A stretch of DNA of 64,000 nt from Thalassomonas viridans. Lineage in GTDB: Bacteria; Pseudomonadota; Gammaproteobacteria; Enterobacterales; Alteromonadaceae. Both the position numbers and the translations under genes were made by a program. The stretch is taken from NCBI RefSeq assembly GCF_000948985.2, contig NZ_CP059733.1:5394001-5458000 (forward strand), read 5' to 3'. The notes below the pieces were generated by a model that was not told where the DNA came from, did no database searches, and saw nothing but the letters and a program-made list of their open reading frames with translations. This document shows, piece after piece, positions 43,728 to 53,107 of this stretch (within the stretch, counting starts at the first letter, position 1; each line of letters starts with the position of its first letter).

Positions 43728-45574
43728 TATAAAATCTCCATAGCGCGCCATACCGGAATAGAGGCGTATACCGCAAACAAGCGGAATAAGGTCATCCAGA
43801 TATTAAATCTCAAGAACGCCCCCTCGTGATAAAGGGGCTGCGGGCTGTTGATGCCTCTAAACAGCAGGTAGTAGGTGTTCTGGTAAGGCAATAAAAACGC
43901 TTCTGATAAGGTCAAGATAATAAAGCCCACCACCCACATGTTCACCCCGGCAATATTAGCCAGCGGCAAAAACACCGACGAGGCTATCACTATAGTGGCT
44001 ATGGTGGACAATGCAGTTCTGAGCACCAGGATCACGCCGAATAACACCAGCACAAACAGGTAGAAGTTGTCCGTCATCATTTGCTGCAACCCGGAAAGCT
44101 TATTAGCCAGCAGCTGATCCAGGCCAAGGTAGTTCAGGGTCCGGGTCAGGCCGATCAGGGTGCCGAGCAGAAATAAAAACGGCCAGTCGATCTTTTCCCG
44201 GAAAGACCTTTTCGACAAAGATCCCAGCGCCAGGAAAATAAACATGATCGCCAGGCCGATCCAGGCAGGTTTGATCTTATGGATAGAGGTGGTCACTATG
44301 CCTGCCACCAAAAGCAGGACGCCAAAAACCGCTCCCCATTCCCTGATGCTCATATTGCCGAGAATATTGAGCTGCAGCTTGATCTGGGATTTGTCCAGCT
44401 CAGGATGCTTGTCGGTATTAAACAGCAGATAACTGAGCAGCATAAACATAACAAACAAAGTTGCCCCGGTGATCGACGCCGCCTGCGCCCAGTCGCTCCA
44501 CTGGAAACTGTCCTGCACCTGGGTCGGCAACATAGTAAACACCAGAAAGTTAATCGCCTTGGAGGTCAGGAAAATAGAGGAAAACAAACTGACGCCGAAA
44601 AAAGCCGACAGCGCCATACGGGTGGCATCCCGTCCCTGGCCGGTAAACTTCAGCGACGACAACAGGTCTTTTAGCAGCGGCGAGATCAAGCCGACCCGGC
44701 CGTTGGCGGAAGGCAATATCGGGGTAAACAGCAAACCTATCAGGGTCAGCATCAGGTTATAGAAGAAGGTCGAGCAGGGGGTGAGCTTGAGCAGCAATAA
44801 AGACAAGCGATACACCAGGCCCGAATCCACTATTACCACCGCCAGCACAAAAATGCTCATGGCCATAAAAAAGCCCGACGACTGAAAACCGCTGAGCACC
44901 ACGTCGCTGGGGGTGATCCCCAGTACCAGCACCACTAAGATCGACAGCATACCGGCGACATAATCCGGCACCAGTTTAAAGGCCCACATAAAAATGGATA
45001 CCAGAAAAACAGAGATAAAAGTGCGGGCATTTTCCGAGATCTCCAGCGGTGCGGTTAAGAAATACAGCAACACAGGCACGGTAAACACCAGCAGCCAGCC
45101 CAGCAGGGTGATAAAGCCTTTTTTGCCGGTTTTACCAGCCTTGCTCTCAAGATCTACTTCCCAGGGTTCCTGGTCGTGATGTCGGGTATAGGAAGCCAGA
45201 AATAAATCTATCATGGTACTGTCCTGGGACAGCAGGCGTTTGGCATCTTCGCCGTGAAACGCCAGCAGTCGGCAGCCATTATCTTCAGCTTTCGCGCCGC
45301 CGGTATAAGTTGCCCGGTTAAGCAGCAACTCTTCCCCCAGGTAGCCGTGATCCAAACTGATATCGGACGGCATGGACGAATGTAAGGTCAGCTCGCCGTC
45401 GAGAATATAATACAGGGTATCCGCCACGTCGTTGGGGTGGTATAACACCTCTCCCGGAGCCAGCTCCTTCAGCTCCACATAAGGCAGTAAGCGCGCCATA
45501 TCGGCGCGGCTCAGGCGATCCAATATCGGCGCCGTCGTCAGGGTTGTTAATAGTTCTTGGTTAATTGAAGTCAT
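43727..45574 (-). CDS. DASS/SLC13-type anion transporter with N-terminal cNMP-binding-like domain
   Basis: About 615 residues from the ATG in the MTSINQELL context near 45574; an upstream GTG would add 10 residues. Residues ~15-130 resemble a cyclic-nucleotide-binding domain (ELAPGEVLYHPNDVADTLYY, ILDGELTLHS, YLGEELLLNRATYTGG) but lack the usual R-x-x-A phosphate-binding signature, so ligand binding is doubtful. The rest has ~12 membrane segments with DASS hallmarks (TPILPSANGRVGLISPLLKD, TALSTIATIVIASSVFLPLA). Predicted inner-membrane carrier of dicarboxylates, sulfate or similar anions, with a cytosolic regulatory domain. Confidence 0.78.
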   Translation of the reverse strand: MTSINQELLTTLTTAPILDRLSRADMARLLPYVELKELAPGEVLYHPNDVADTLYYILDGELTLHSSMPSDISLDHGYLGEELLLNRATYTGGAKAEDNGCRLLAFHGEDAKRLLSQDSTMIDLFLASYTRHHDQEPWEVDLESKAGKTGKKGFITLLGWLLVFTVPVLLYFLTAPLEISENARTFISVFLVSIFMWAFKLVPDYVAGMLSILVVLVLGITPSDVVLSGFQSSGFFMAMSIFVLAVVIVDSGLVYRLSLLLLKLTPCSTFFYNLMLTLIGLLFTPILPSANGRVGLISPLLKDLLSSLKFTGQGRDATRMALSAFFGVSLFSSIFLTSKAINFLVFTMLPTQVQDSFQWSDWAQAASITGATLFVMFMLLSYLLFNTDKHPELDKSQIKLQLNILGNMSIREWGAVFGVLLLVAGIVTTSIHKIKPAWIGLAIMFIFLALGSLSKRSFREKIDWPFLFLLGTLIGLTRTLNYLGLDQLLANKLSGLQQMMTDNFYLFVLVLFGVILVLRTALSTIATIVIASSVFLPLANIAGVNMWVVGFIILTLSEAFLLPYQNTYYLLFRGINSPQPLYHEGAFLRFNIWMTLFRLFAVYASIPVWRAMEIL

Positions 45575-45653
45575 TGTTACGCCATATCTAATTACTGGAC
45601 ACACTCAAGCTCCTGAGAGCCATTCAAATATGCTGGTTACTGAATCTCCCCGG

Positions 45654-47681
45654 TTAATCCACCCGCGACAGGGTGTCGGGGTCTACTACTTCCAGCTGGA
45701 TTTCCTTGCCGTTGACATGGAACAGCACCAGGGCATGCTGCATGGAAAAGGTCACTACATCCGACGACCAGGGCAGCTTTTCCTGGGCATAATAAGGCGC
45801 ACCGGCAGCGCCGTTATTGATTTGCCAGATGGGCCGGGTCAGCAGTTTTCCCCCGGGCACCAGACCCGGCGGGTGGATATCTGAGTCCGGGGTGATCAGG
45901 GTGCGGGCATAGTTATGTTCGTCGCCGGTTAAAATGGCGAACACTTTGCTGTGCCTGTCCATCAGGCCAAGCAACTTGTTCCTTTGCTCGATAATGCCGC
46001 GGGAGAGTCCCAACCCGGCTATGTGCGGCCTGGGGATATTGCTGCCGTAATACCACATGCCGTCGCTTTTATGGCCGCCGTTGGGAAACACCGGGGTATG
46101 CTGGGTGACAAAGATAAAGTCTATGGTGTCGTCACTCTGGTAGGCATTCAGGGTTTGCTCCAGCCAGGCCATTTGCTGGTCCATGATGTAACCGTGCAAA
46201 CCGCCGCCGCCAAGCAAAGAGCCTTTTTTGCCCTGGCTGGCAAACCAGTATTTAAACGAGCGGGAAAACAGGTAATTGGAGTTGAGCACTACCATGGCAA
46301 CATTATCGTAGCGGTAGGAGTAAACAGTTTCCTTGTAGGGCGGAAAATCGCCGAAAACGCCTGGATTGGGATCGTAAGCAGCGCCATCTTCGGACAAAGG
46401 ACCGTTTTCCGGCAAAACAAAGGTGTCAGCGAAAACCGCCTCTGCCGATACGCTGGCAAAAGGAAAACGGTCGATGTTAATGCCGGTGGCGCTGCCGTCT
46501 TCAAAGGTATAAAACAAACCTTCGTGGTTGCCCATAGTGGTATAAACCGGCAACTCTCCGGTAAAAGGGGCAATGGCATGCTGCCAGTTGCGGTACTGGA
46601 GCTGCTGCTCTCCTATGCTGTTACTGCGGCCATCGATCAAATCGCCGCTGAATTGCAAAAAGGCGGCATTTCTCGACAACGCCAGCGCCGTCAGCTTTTT
46701 CAGCATATAGGCATTTACGCCGAAAATATCGCGCTCGCCGCCCCCTTGTCCCCTGCGGGAATCGGAAGCATAGGCAAAACTGAATGATCTGCGGCTGCCC
46801 GCCAGCGGCGCGGTGGTAAAAGAAGCGCGGCGGACATTTTGATAAACCTGGCCGTTGTGCTCGTCGCTGGCAAACACCTCCACCCGGTAAAGGTACTTAT
46901 GCTCCGGCAGCAGGTTATTCAGGGAGACTTCGAAACGGCGCGCCGGTCCCTGCTGGGCAACGATTTTACCGTTGAGGCGGACAGTGGCGGAGCTGTTGAA
47001 GTTGGTTTCAAACGCCAGCACGGCGCTGGTGGCGGTTATATTGTGTATGCTGGGGGAGCGGACAAACCCCAGGCTTTCCCTGAAGGCGCCCGCCTGGTAC
47101 AGGAAAGATACCTGGCCGTCGAAAATCATTTGCCCCTTAGCGTTCACCACCCGGTAGCCTAACTCTCCCCGCCCGGATTTGCGCCAGCCGGTGGCGTCGT
47201 ATTTGCCGCTGAGCTGCTTAAGGTTGACTTTGGCTTTGCCGTCGATGATGCTGACCGATTTTTTGAAATACACAGGCAAGGGGTAGCGGCTGTTTGTGGT
47301 GTCGATCAAACCGAAATACAGGGTGCCGTTTATCTTGTTTTCACCTGAGCTTTCGCCGGAAGTGAAGTCAAAGCTCAGCCCCTGCTGATCGCCGCTGACG
47401 GCCCGGGTAAACTGCGCCAGCAGATAATCGGGCTTTTCTTCCCGCAACGAGTAGGTCACGCCCTTTTCTTCATCGTGCAGCACCAGCTGCTGATCCTGAT
47501 ACTTAACGGCATGGCTGAATACTTCAGGTATTGCCGCCATAGACTCGGCATCGGCCGTGTGGTTATTGCCGCCATGGGCAGGCAACAGTGATAAGCCGGG
47601 CACGCCCAGCAGAGCTAAAGCAGCTAAAACAACTAAAACACAAGCACAGAAAAAACGGCGCGAACGGTTAACAAGGTCCAT
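45654..47681 (-). CDS. Secreted metallophosphatase (purple-acid-phosphatase-like)
   Basis: 675 residues with a signal/anchor (RRFFCACVLVVLAALALLGV). An N-terminal beta-rich half ends in an FN3-like module (SPSIHNITATSAVLAFETNF); the catalytic domain has the metallophosphoesterase set YASDSRRGQ (Asp), FSGDLIDGRS (GD), TMGNHEGLF (GNHE), TQHTPVFPNGGH (His) and LTGDEHNYAR (GDxH). By family it hydrolyses phosphate esters in the periplasm or outside. It sits between the channel-like gene (11-base gap) and the transporter, so it may release the anion that the system imports. Confidence 0.82.
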   Translation of the reverse strand: MDLVNRSRRFFCACVLVVLAALALLGVPGLSLLPAHGGNNHTADAESMAAIPEVFSHAVKYQDQQLVLHDEEKGVTYSLREEKPDYLLAQFTRAVSGDQQGLSFDFTSGESSGENKINGTLYFGLIDTTNSRYPLPVYFKKSVSIIDGKAKVNLKQLSGKYDATGWRKSGRGELGYRVVNAKGQMIFDGQVSFLYQAGAFRESLGFVRSPSIHNITATSAVLAFETNFNSSATVRLNGKIVAQQGPARRFEVSLNNLLPEHKYLYRVEVFASDEHNGQVYQNVRRASFTTAPLAGSRRSFSFAYASDSRRGQGGGERDIFGVNAYMLKKLTALALSRNAAFLQFSGDLIDGRSNSIGEQQLQYRNWQHAIAPFTGELPVYTTMGNHEGLFYTFEDGSATGINIDRFPFASVSAEAVFADTFVLPENGPLSEDGAAYDPNPGVFGDFPPYKETVYSYRYDNVAMVVLNSNYLFSRSFKYWFASQGKKGSLLGGGGLHGYIMDQQMAWLEQTLNAYQSDDTIDFIFVTQHTPVFPNGGHKSDGMWYYGSNIPRPHIAGLGLSRGIIEQRNKLLGLMDRHSKVFAILTGDEHNYARTLITPDSDIHPPGLVPGGKLLTRPIWQINNGAAGAPYYAQEKLPWSSDVVTFSMQHALVLFHVNGKEIQLEVVDPDTLSRVD

Positions 47682-47692
47682 TTTCTCCCTCC

Positions 47693-50224
47693 TTAAAAAG
47701 ATAAATAAAATTGGTGCAAGGTAACGGTCAGGATCAGGCCAAATAACAGCGGCCAGAAAATCAGTTTCGGCAGCAGGTTATCGGACCATTTCACTAGCTT
47801 GCAGTGAGGATATTTGGCAAAGATATAGGCGTTGAGGATCACCAGCAGCAGCATCAGATACATGATCAGATAGAAGCTTTCCAGGTACACCAGACCCGCG
47901 GCTTTAAGGGCGGCGCGCAGCTCGGTATGCCCGATAAGCACGCCGAACAGCAAGCCGCTGCTTGAAGCAAGTACACCGGAGAAGCTAAAACCAAGGATCT
48001 CCACCCGCCCTTCCCTGCCGGTGCTCAGCACCAGCGCAAACAACACCGCAGACACCACCAGCAGCGGCATCAGATTGCCGATAAAAGCCCCGAGAAAACG
48101 CCGCTTTAAAATGATATTAAAATGCAGCTCGGGAAAGTTTTGCTTGGCTTCGACATTCGCCAGGCCGAAGTTAGTGCGGTAACCATGGGCCTTGTAGTCA
48201 AAAAACGACGATACCAGCTGCCAGCCGGGCAGGACAAAATCAGCCTCCAGCCCCGGCAGGGACACGGGATTAAAGCCGGGATAGGCCGACAGATCCGGGA
48301 TCAGGATAACGTTTTTGCCTATATCCCGGTGCCACATGCGCAGCCAGACATTCTCGACATCAAAGGGATAAAGCTGGTAGCCGAAACGCTGCCTGAGCAG
48401 GATGTCGAAATACCAGCCGACGGTAAGGCCGCCGTCGGCGGAAGCATGGCGGTAGCTTTCCAGAAACGGCCAGGGGGAGGCGCTGTCGATGTCCTTGGCT
48501 TCGGGAAAGATCACCCCGGCAGAAATCGCCCGACATTTGCCCTGAGGATCGCGTATCCAAAAACCTAACGGCTCGGCCCCGGTTTTGTTTTTCTTGCGCC
48601 TTTGAGAGTCGAGAGCCTGCTGGCGCTCATCCAAACCGCAACCTTCGGCATCTGCCGGTAGTTTTTGCCACAAGTAACCTGTGAGCTTCACGCTATTGGC
48701 ATCGACAAAATTCAATGACTGGATAAAGACCCCGGTGGGAACAAATACCGGCATATCCCCCCTCAGTTTATGCTTGTCGGCATTGTCCCCGGTGATATCT
48801 TTCTGGAACTGCTCCACCTGCCATTCGCTCATGATCATATGGCTTTTTTGCGTCTGGGTGCCGTCCTGAGCCTGAATGCTGTCCTGGTCCTGATAACCGT
48901 CCAGGCTGACGCTATTGCCGTCTTTGTAGATGGGATAATGGATCACCGTATACCAGGCGCCGGCAATGGCAATAAACAAAAACAGCGATACCAGCCAGGA
49001 ATAGATCCACCAGCGGTTTTCCCCCGCAGGGAAAAACAGGCGCACCATCAGCAGCAAAAAAAACAGTCCCAGGGCGATCAGCGACAGGGAAATGGCAATT
49101 AGCTGCAAGCGCTCTACCCTGGGGTGACCGAGCAGGTCCTGCTTTTGATACACCAGTCCCAGCACCCACTGGGTGCGGTGGATAGGTTCAAATACCCAAA
49201 TGGCGGGATTGCCGGAAAGGGGATCTATATGCTCCCCCACCCGGGTGCCGTAGGCAACCGCCTGGCTGAACAGGGCATAAAGATCATCACCGCCGTCAAG
49301 CTGTTCGGCGGTAATGGTTCTGGCGGTTTTAATATAATCACTGTCCGGGTGGGCAATAAACTTGCCTTTAGGTGACAGAATAAAACCATAACCGGAATGG
49401 CCGAAATTCATCGATGCCATCAGCTTTTTAAAATCCCGCAGCGACATATTGGCCCAGACGCTGCCGCTTGGTTGGCCGTCCTGCTGCGCCATTTGCGGGG
49501 CATAAAACGGCAGGCTGAATTCTTCCACCATACGCTGGCTTGCCTGGCCGAAATAAGGTTCCTGCCAGCTGTCGACTTGAGGTTTGGGGCAATTGACCGG
49601 ATCCAGTCCCAGCGGGCAGAGATACCAGAATTTATCGCCGCAGGTGTAGTCATAGGCTTTATTCACCATCACCAGATCCCGCTGGCGGTTATTCTGATCG
49701 TTACGCCTTAAATAAGGGGCAAACAAATAGGGCTGCAACTCGGGTGTGGTACAGCCGGAACTGCCCCACGACATAGCTCCGCCTCGCATGGCCAACAAAG
49801 GGGCTTCCTGGCTAACATCCTGCTGCCCGGTTAAATAGGCTTTAAGCACTTCCGGCCGGTAGGCGGCGCCGACACCGAAGATTAGCGGGGTGTTTTTACT
49901 CTGCTCCCGCAGCCGCTGTTCCAGGTTGCCGATATGGGTGCGCCCGGCATTAAGCTCATACGCCAGCGAGCGCGCAGCACTTTCCACCATTTTCAGCGTT
50001 TTATCTATTTCGTTTGCCGCCTGATAGGCCGCTTTTCGCGCTTTTTTCAGCGACATTTCCTGCTGCTGCGCCAGCCACTCCTGCCTTTGGTTATGAAACC
50101 AGGCGCTGGCAACCAGGCACACCAGGATCAACACCAGCAAAAGCGGCGTCAGGGTATGTGTCAGGCGAAAAATCAGCGGCTCGCCACGGCGGCATAAAGC
50201 CGTGGCCTGTTCAAATAACTTCAT
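47693..50224 (-). CDS. Cache-sensor protein with C-terminal pentameric ligand-gated-ion-channel-like module
   Basis: 843 residues. A first membrane segment (~25-43) is followed by a dCache-like extracytoplasmic domain (~44-370: MASMNFGHSGYGFILSPKGK, FIAHPD, WVFEPIHRTQWVLGLVYQKQ), then two membrane segments (~373-425). Residues ~480-705 look like a channel-type beta-sandwich: LTGYLWQKL, RQRFGYQLYPFDVENVWLRM, ILIPDLSAY. Residues ~705-843 give LHFNIILKRRFLGAFIGNLM-P and four helices (~710-734, 743-763, 777-802, 818-840), the membrane layout of pentameric ligand-gated channels. Kinase, GGDEF or MA output domains are absent. Inference: a ligand detected by Cache gates ion flow. Operon member between porin and phosphatase genes. 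Confidence 0.65.
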   Translation of the reverse strand: MKLFEQATALCRRGEPLIFRLTHTLTPLLLVLILVCLVASAWFHNQRQEWLAQQQEMSLKKARKAAYQAANEIDKTLKMVESAARSLAYELNAGRTHIGNLEQRLREQSKNTPLIFGVGAAYRPEVLKAYLTGQQDVSQEAPLLAMRGGAMSWGSSGCTTPELQPYLFAPYLRRNDQNNRQRDLVMVNKAYDYTCGDKFWYLCPLGLDPVNCPKPQVDSWQEPYFGQASQRMVEEFSLPFYAPQMAQQDGQPSGSVWANMSLRDFKKLMASMNFGHSGYGFILSPKGKFIAHPDSDYIKTARTITAEQLDGGDDLYALFSQAVAYGTRVGEHIDPLSGNPAIWVFEPIHRTQWVLGLVYQKQDLLGHPRVERLQLIAISLSLIALGLFFLLLMVRLFFPAGENRWWIYSWLVSLFLFIAIAGAWYTVIHYPIYKDGNSVSLDGYQDQDSIQAQDGTQTQKSHMIMSEWQVEQFQKDITGDNADKHKLRGDMPVFVPTGVFIQSLNFVDANSVKLTGYLWQKLPADAEGCGLDERQQALDSQRRKKNKTGAEPLGFWIRDPQGKCRAISAGVIFPEAKDIDSASPWPFLESYRHASADGGLTVGWYFDILLRQRFGYQLYPFDVENVWLRMWHRDIGKNVILIPDLSAYPGFNPVSLPGLEADFVLPGWQLVSSFFDYKAHGYRTNFGLANVEAKQNFPELHFNIILKRRFLGAFIGNLMPLLVVSAVLFALVLSTGREGRVEILGFSFSGVLASSSGLLFGVLIGHTELRAALKAAGLVYLESFYLIMYLMLLLVILNAYIFAKYPHCKLVKWSDNLLPKLIFWPLLFGLILTVTLHQFYLSF

Positions 50225-50297
50225 TCAGGGCATCCAAACATTTAAGGTTTCAACTCTGGCCAGGCAGGCCGGGCAAAAAGGCAAAGCTCGAAACACC

Positions 50298-51626
50298 TCA
50301 AAAGCTGTACCTGGCGCTCAGTTCCAGGCGTTTAATTTCCCCCCGGGTAACATCATGATCGGTAGTTAATTTACGCTCGCCGTAGGCGTACTCGACTCCG
50401 AGTAAAAAGCGTTTGTTGACCTGGTAGAAAAGGTTGGCCAGGTAGGTGTGGTAACTTTCTTCTTCATCGCTGACGCGGTAATCCACTTGGGCAAAACCTA
50501 AGGCGAAGTTAGAACGCCAGCTGTCGTTCCACCAATGGCGGTAAGCCAGATAACCGCCGCTGCTGTCGTTGGCCGATAGTTTCAGCTTGTCATTACCTAG
50601 ATAAAGATCGGCGGCGGCATTGGTAGACTCCTGAATATAGCGACCTGCTCCCCTGCCGGATACCAGGGAAAAGCGGATATCGTCCTGTCCGGGCAATTTG
50701 AATTTACCGCTAAGCGCTACGGCGTAACCTGAGGTTTTGGCCGTTTCTTCGCCGCCTTCTAATTCCTGATAAACTGCCAGTTGCCGACGCACATACTGGG
50801 CCGAAACATGCCCCCAGGGCTTGTTTACCATACCCCGCAGGATGAAATCCGGCTGCTTGTCCTGCTCGGTGGCATTATCCGTGCCGCTAGTAAAGTGCAC
50901 ATCGGTTTCCGGGTTTTCCAGGCTGGTCATCAGCTTAAAATCATCAAAAGATCTGCTGTAGCGCACCATAGACTGGCGCAGCAAGGTTTGTCCGGCGGCA
51001 TTGCCCAGGTTTATGGTTTCCGGATAGGACTTCACATCGACAAAAGTTGACCAGGTTTGCCCCAAAAGCCAGTTGCCCCAGGCGCCATAGGCATGGCGGA
51101 TACGGAAAACCGCAGAATTGGATAGCAGTTCATTGCCGCCGCTGCCGAGAAAGTCCCCTTCAACAAAAGTCGTCACGGAGCCCATGGGAGTGTCGAAGCT
51201 TTTTTTCAGGTTGATACGTGACTGGCGGGCATGAAAGCGCACATGCCCCTCACCGGCGTCGCTGCCAAGGGGAATGCTTTGGTAGTTGATAACATCCGCC
51301 CCTTTGCTTGCCAGATCATAAATAAAGTCGGCCTTGATATAACCGTGTATTTCCAGCGGGGAATCTCCAGTTTTGTCCGAAGTCGGTTTAGCCGGATAAG
51401 GGTTCACCACGACTTTGTCTTTGCCGACCTCGGCCAGGGCTTGAGCCAACTGCACCAGCTCTTTATCTGCCGGCGCTGCAGCAAGCACTAAGGGAGAAAA
51501 AACCACTCCGAACAACACACTGACAGATTTCAGCTTACCGCAAACCTTTAAACGACCGGGCAAAGCGGCCAGTTTTACCAAAAGTGTGCACACAAACAGG
51601 TGCTTAAATAACACTTTATCCTTCAT
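50298..51626 (-). CDS. DcaP-family outer-membrane porin
   Basis: 442 residues; AGAGGATAAGGT precedes the start. A long N-terminus holds the signal (LKSVSVLFGVVFSPLVLAAA) and then a helical coiled segment (DKELVQLAQALAEVGKD) typical of DcaP-type trimeric porins, followed by a 16-strand barrel pattern (IHGYIKADFIYDLASKG, RFHARQSRINLKKS, LLGQTWSTFVDVKSYPETIN) and a terminal LELSARYSF. DcaP of Acinetobacter passes dicarboxylates and other anions, which fits the DASS-type transporter in the same operon. Likely the first gene of the operon. Confidence 0.85.
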   Translation of the reverse strand: MKDKVLFKHLFVCTLLVKLAALPGRLKVCGKLKSVSVLFGVVFSPLVLAAAPADKELVQLAQALAEVGKDKVVVNPYPAKPTSDKTGDSPLEIHGYIKADFIYDLASKGADVINYQSIPLGSDAGEGHVRFHARQSRINLKKSFDTPMGSVTTFVEGDFLGSGGNELLSNSAVFRIRHAYGAWGNWLLGQTWSTFVDVKSYPETINLGNAAGQTLLRQSMVRYSRSFDDFKLMTSLENPETDVHFTSGTDNATEQDKQPDFILRGMVNKPWGHVSAQYVRRQLAVYQELEGGEETAKTSGYAVALSGKFKLPGQDDIRFSLVSGRGAGRYIQESTNAAADLYLGNDKLKLSANDSSGGYLAYRHWWNDSWRSNFALGFAQVDYRVSDEEESYHTYLANLFYQVNKRFLLGVEYAYGERKLTTDHDVTRGEIKRLELSARYSF

Positions 51627-51843
51627 ACCTTATCCTCTGATTTTAATAGCTGATGACGCGCTTATTTCCGCCGGCAACCGGTAAAAGCAAGCCGACACAA
51701 GCGCTTAACGTTTTGTTGTTATTAAGGCCATCAGCATATAAGGAAGAAGGACGCAGGCATTGGCGGGATCAACGAAGTTTTAGGGCAAAGCTAGGAAGCT
51801 TAAAGCACATCAGCAAACAGCCCGCAAGCAGTGATAAATTCAG
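51627..51843. other. Presumed promoter region of the porin-channel operon, cut by an IS
   Basis: 217 bases between the porin start and the left end of the ISAs1-family element. The IS sits close enough that it could alter operon expression. I cannot assign a promoter with confidence. Confidence 0.3.
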
Positions 51844-53101
51844 CAGGGCAAACGGGTCTAAATCATACAGCTTTAAATCCAACGGTTAATACTTTCATCA
51901 TATAATTATTATCCCAACCGGCCTTTAGACGCTTATTTTTTACGCCAACTTTGGCACTGAGCTCATTTTTAAGTAGGTTAAGCGCTACTTTATTCATCAA
52001 TGCTATATTTTCAGCAGCATGTCCGCTACGAAGCCGATTTTGGTCTTCGTTAAAGCTAACATCCAATTGCCAATGCAGCTTATTCTCAACGTGCCAATGA
52101 CTACGTATCGCCATTGCCAAAAATTCGGCACTTTTATCTGCATGGCTCGTTATGTAATAGCGTTTCTCTCTCGATACCTTGCCACCACTTTCCCTCGTTG
52201 AATCCACCACAGCTATCGCTTTGACGGTATTCCATTTAGGATGGCGCTCTATAAGCCAGTCCACATCTGTTGTTAACCAAATATCCCGCTGTTCAACACG
52301 ACCGTGCTCACCATCCACTGTTTTATGAACGCTATGTTCTACTGTGCTGAAGTGCTTAGCTAACTGAGTTTCTAAGAAAAACTTCACGTCATCATGAAAT
52401 TCCCCTTGGTTCCCCTTAAGTGCCAATAAATAATTCGCCTCTTTATCAACTATTTGGTCACCAATTTTATACTGGCAACCCATGGCATCTGTTGTGATGG
52501 TTGCCCCTTTAATATCTAATAGCTTTAACAAGATTGGGATGGCTGTAATTTCATTAGACTTATCTGCAACTTTAACCTGACCAAAACAGAGATTATTCTT
52601 TACAGACCAAGCACTGACTATATGTATTGCAGGGTTACCAGAAGCTTTATCAAGCGTACTGCGCATCACTTTACCGTCAATGGCGACAATATCATCATTT
52701 AAGTGACCTAACTGGCTAACCCAACGGATGAATGCCTCACCAAATTCTTTGGGATTTAATCGGTTTAATACATCACCGAAGGTATCATGGCTTGGAATGC
52801 CATGAGATAAATCTAAAAATTCACTAAACCAATCTTGCTTAGATTTGCCATATTCTTCAATTGCGCAGAAATCATCGCACCCACAGATAATGGCGCATAT
52901 TGAAATGGTTAATATATTAACCAGGGGGTGGCGCTGAGTTCGAGTTACACGAGGGTCGGTTAGATCACTAAATACTTGGCTGATAGTCGTCTCTGTCATT
53001 GTCTTTATTCAAGCAAAGGCTACTATAAACCACGATCATAATGATCACGGAATAAATACTTCAAAACAAGCTAATTGATTAAATTAGACCCGTTCGCCCT
53101 G
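51844..53101 (-). mobile_element. ISAs1-family insertion sequence with 10-bp target duplication
   Basis: Inverted ends CAGGGCAAACGGGTCTAA and CAGGGCGAACGGGTCTAA bound one transposase gene. Both flanks read ATAAATTCAG (51834-51843 and 53102-53111), a perfect 10-bp duplication, so insertion is recent. Confidence 0.93.
51863..52999 (-). CDS. ISAs1-family transposase
   Basis: 378 residues, full length. Family features: DLTDPRVTRTQRHPLVNIL, then IVAIDGKVMRSTLDKASGNP (first Asp), TITTDAMGCQYKI (second Asp), LALKGNQGEFHDDVKFF, and the C-terminal HWHVENKLHWQLDVSFNEDQ with the catalytic Glu. Appears intact and probably active. Confidence 0.93.
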   Translation of the reverse strand: MTETTISQVFSDLTDPRVTRTQRHPLVNILTISICAIICGCDDFCAIEEYGKSKQDWFSEFLDLSHGIPSHDTFGDVLNRLNPKEFGEAFIRWVSQLGHLNDDIVAIDGKVMRSTLDKASGNPAIHIVSAWSVKNNLCFGQVKVADKSNEITAIPILLKLLDIKGATITTDAMGCQYKIGDQIVDKEANYLLALKGNQGEFHDDVKFFLETQLAKHFSTVEHSVHKTVDGEHGRVEQRDIWLTTDVDWLIERHPKWNTVKAIAVVDSTRESGGKVSREKRYYITSHADKSAEFLAMAIRSHWHVENKLHWQLDVSFNEDQNRLRSGHAAENIALMNKVALNLLKNELSAKVGVKNKRLKAGWDNNYMMKVLTVGFKAV

Positions 53102-53107
53102 ATAAAT

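Noticed and set aside
45575..45604. Upstream GTG start for the anion transporter
   Set aside because: It adds ten residues without a ribosome site; the internal ATG begins a normal cNMP-domain lead-in.
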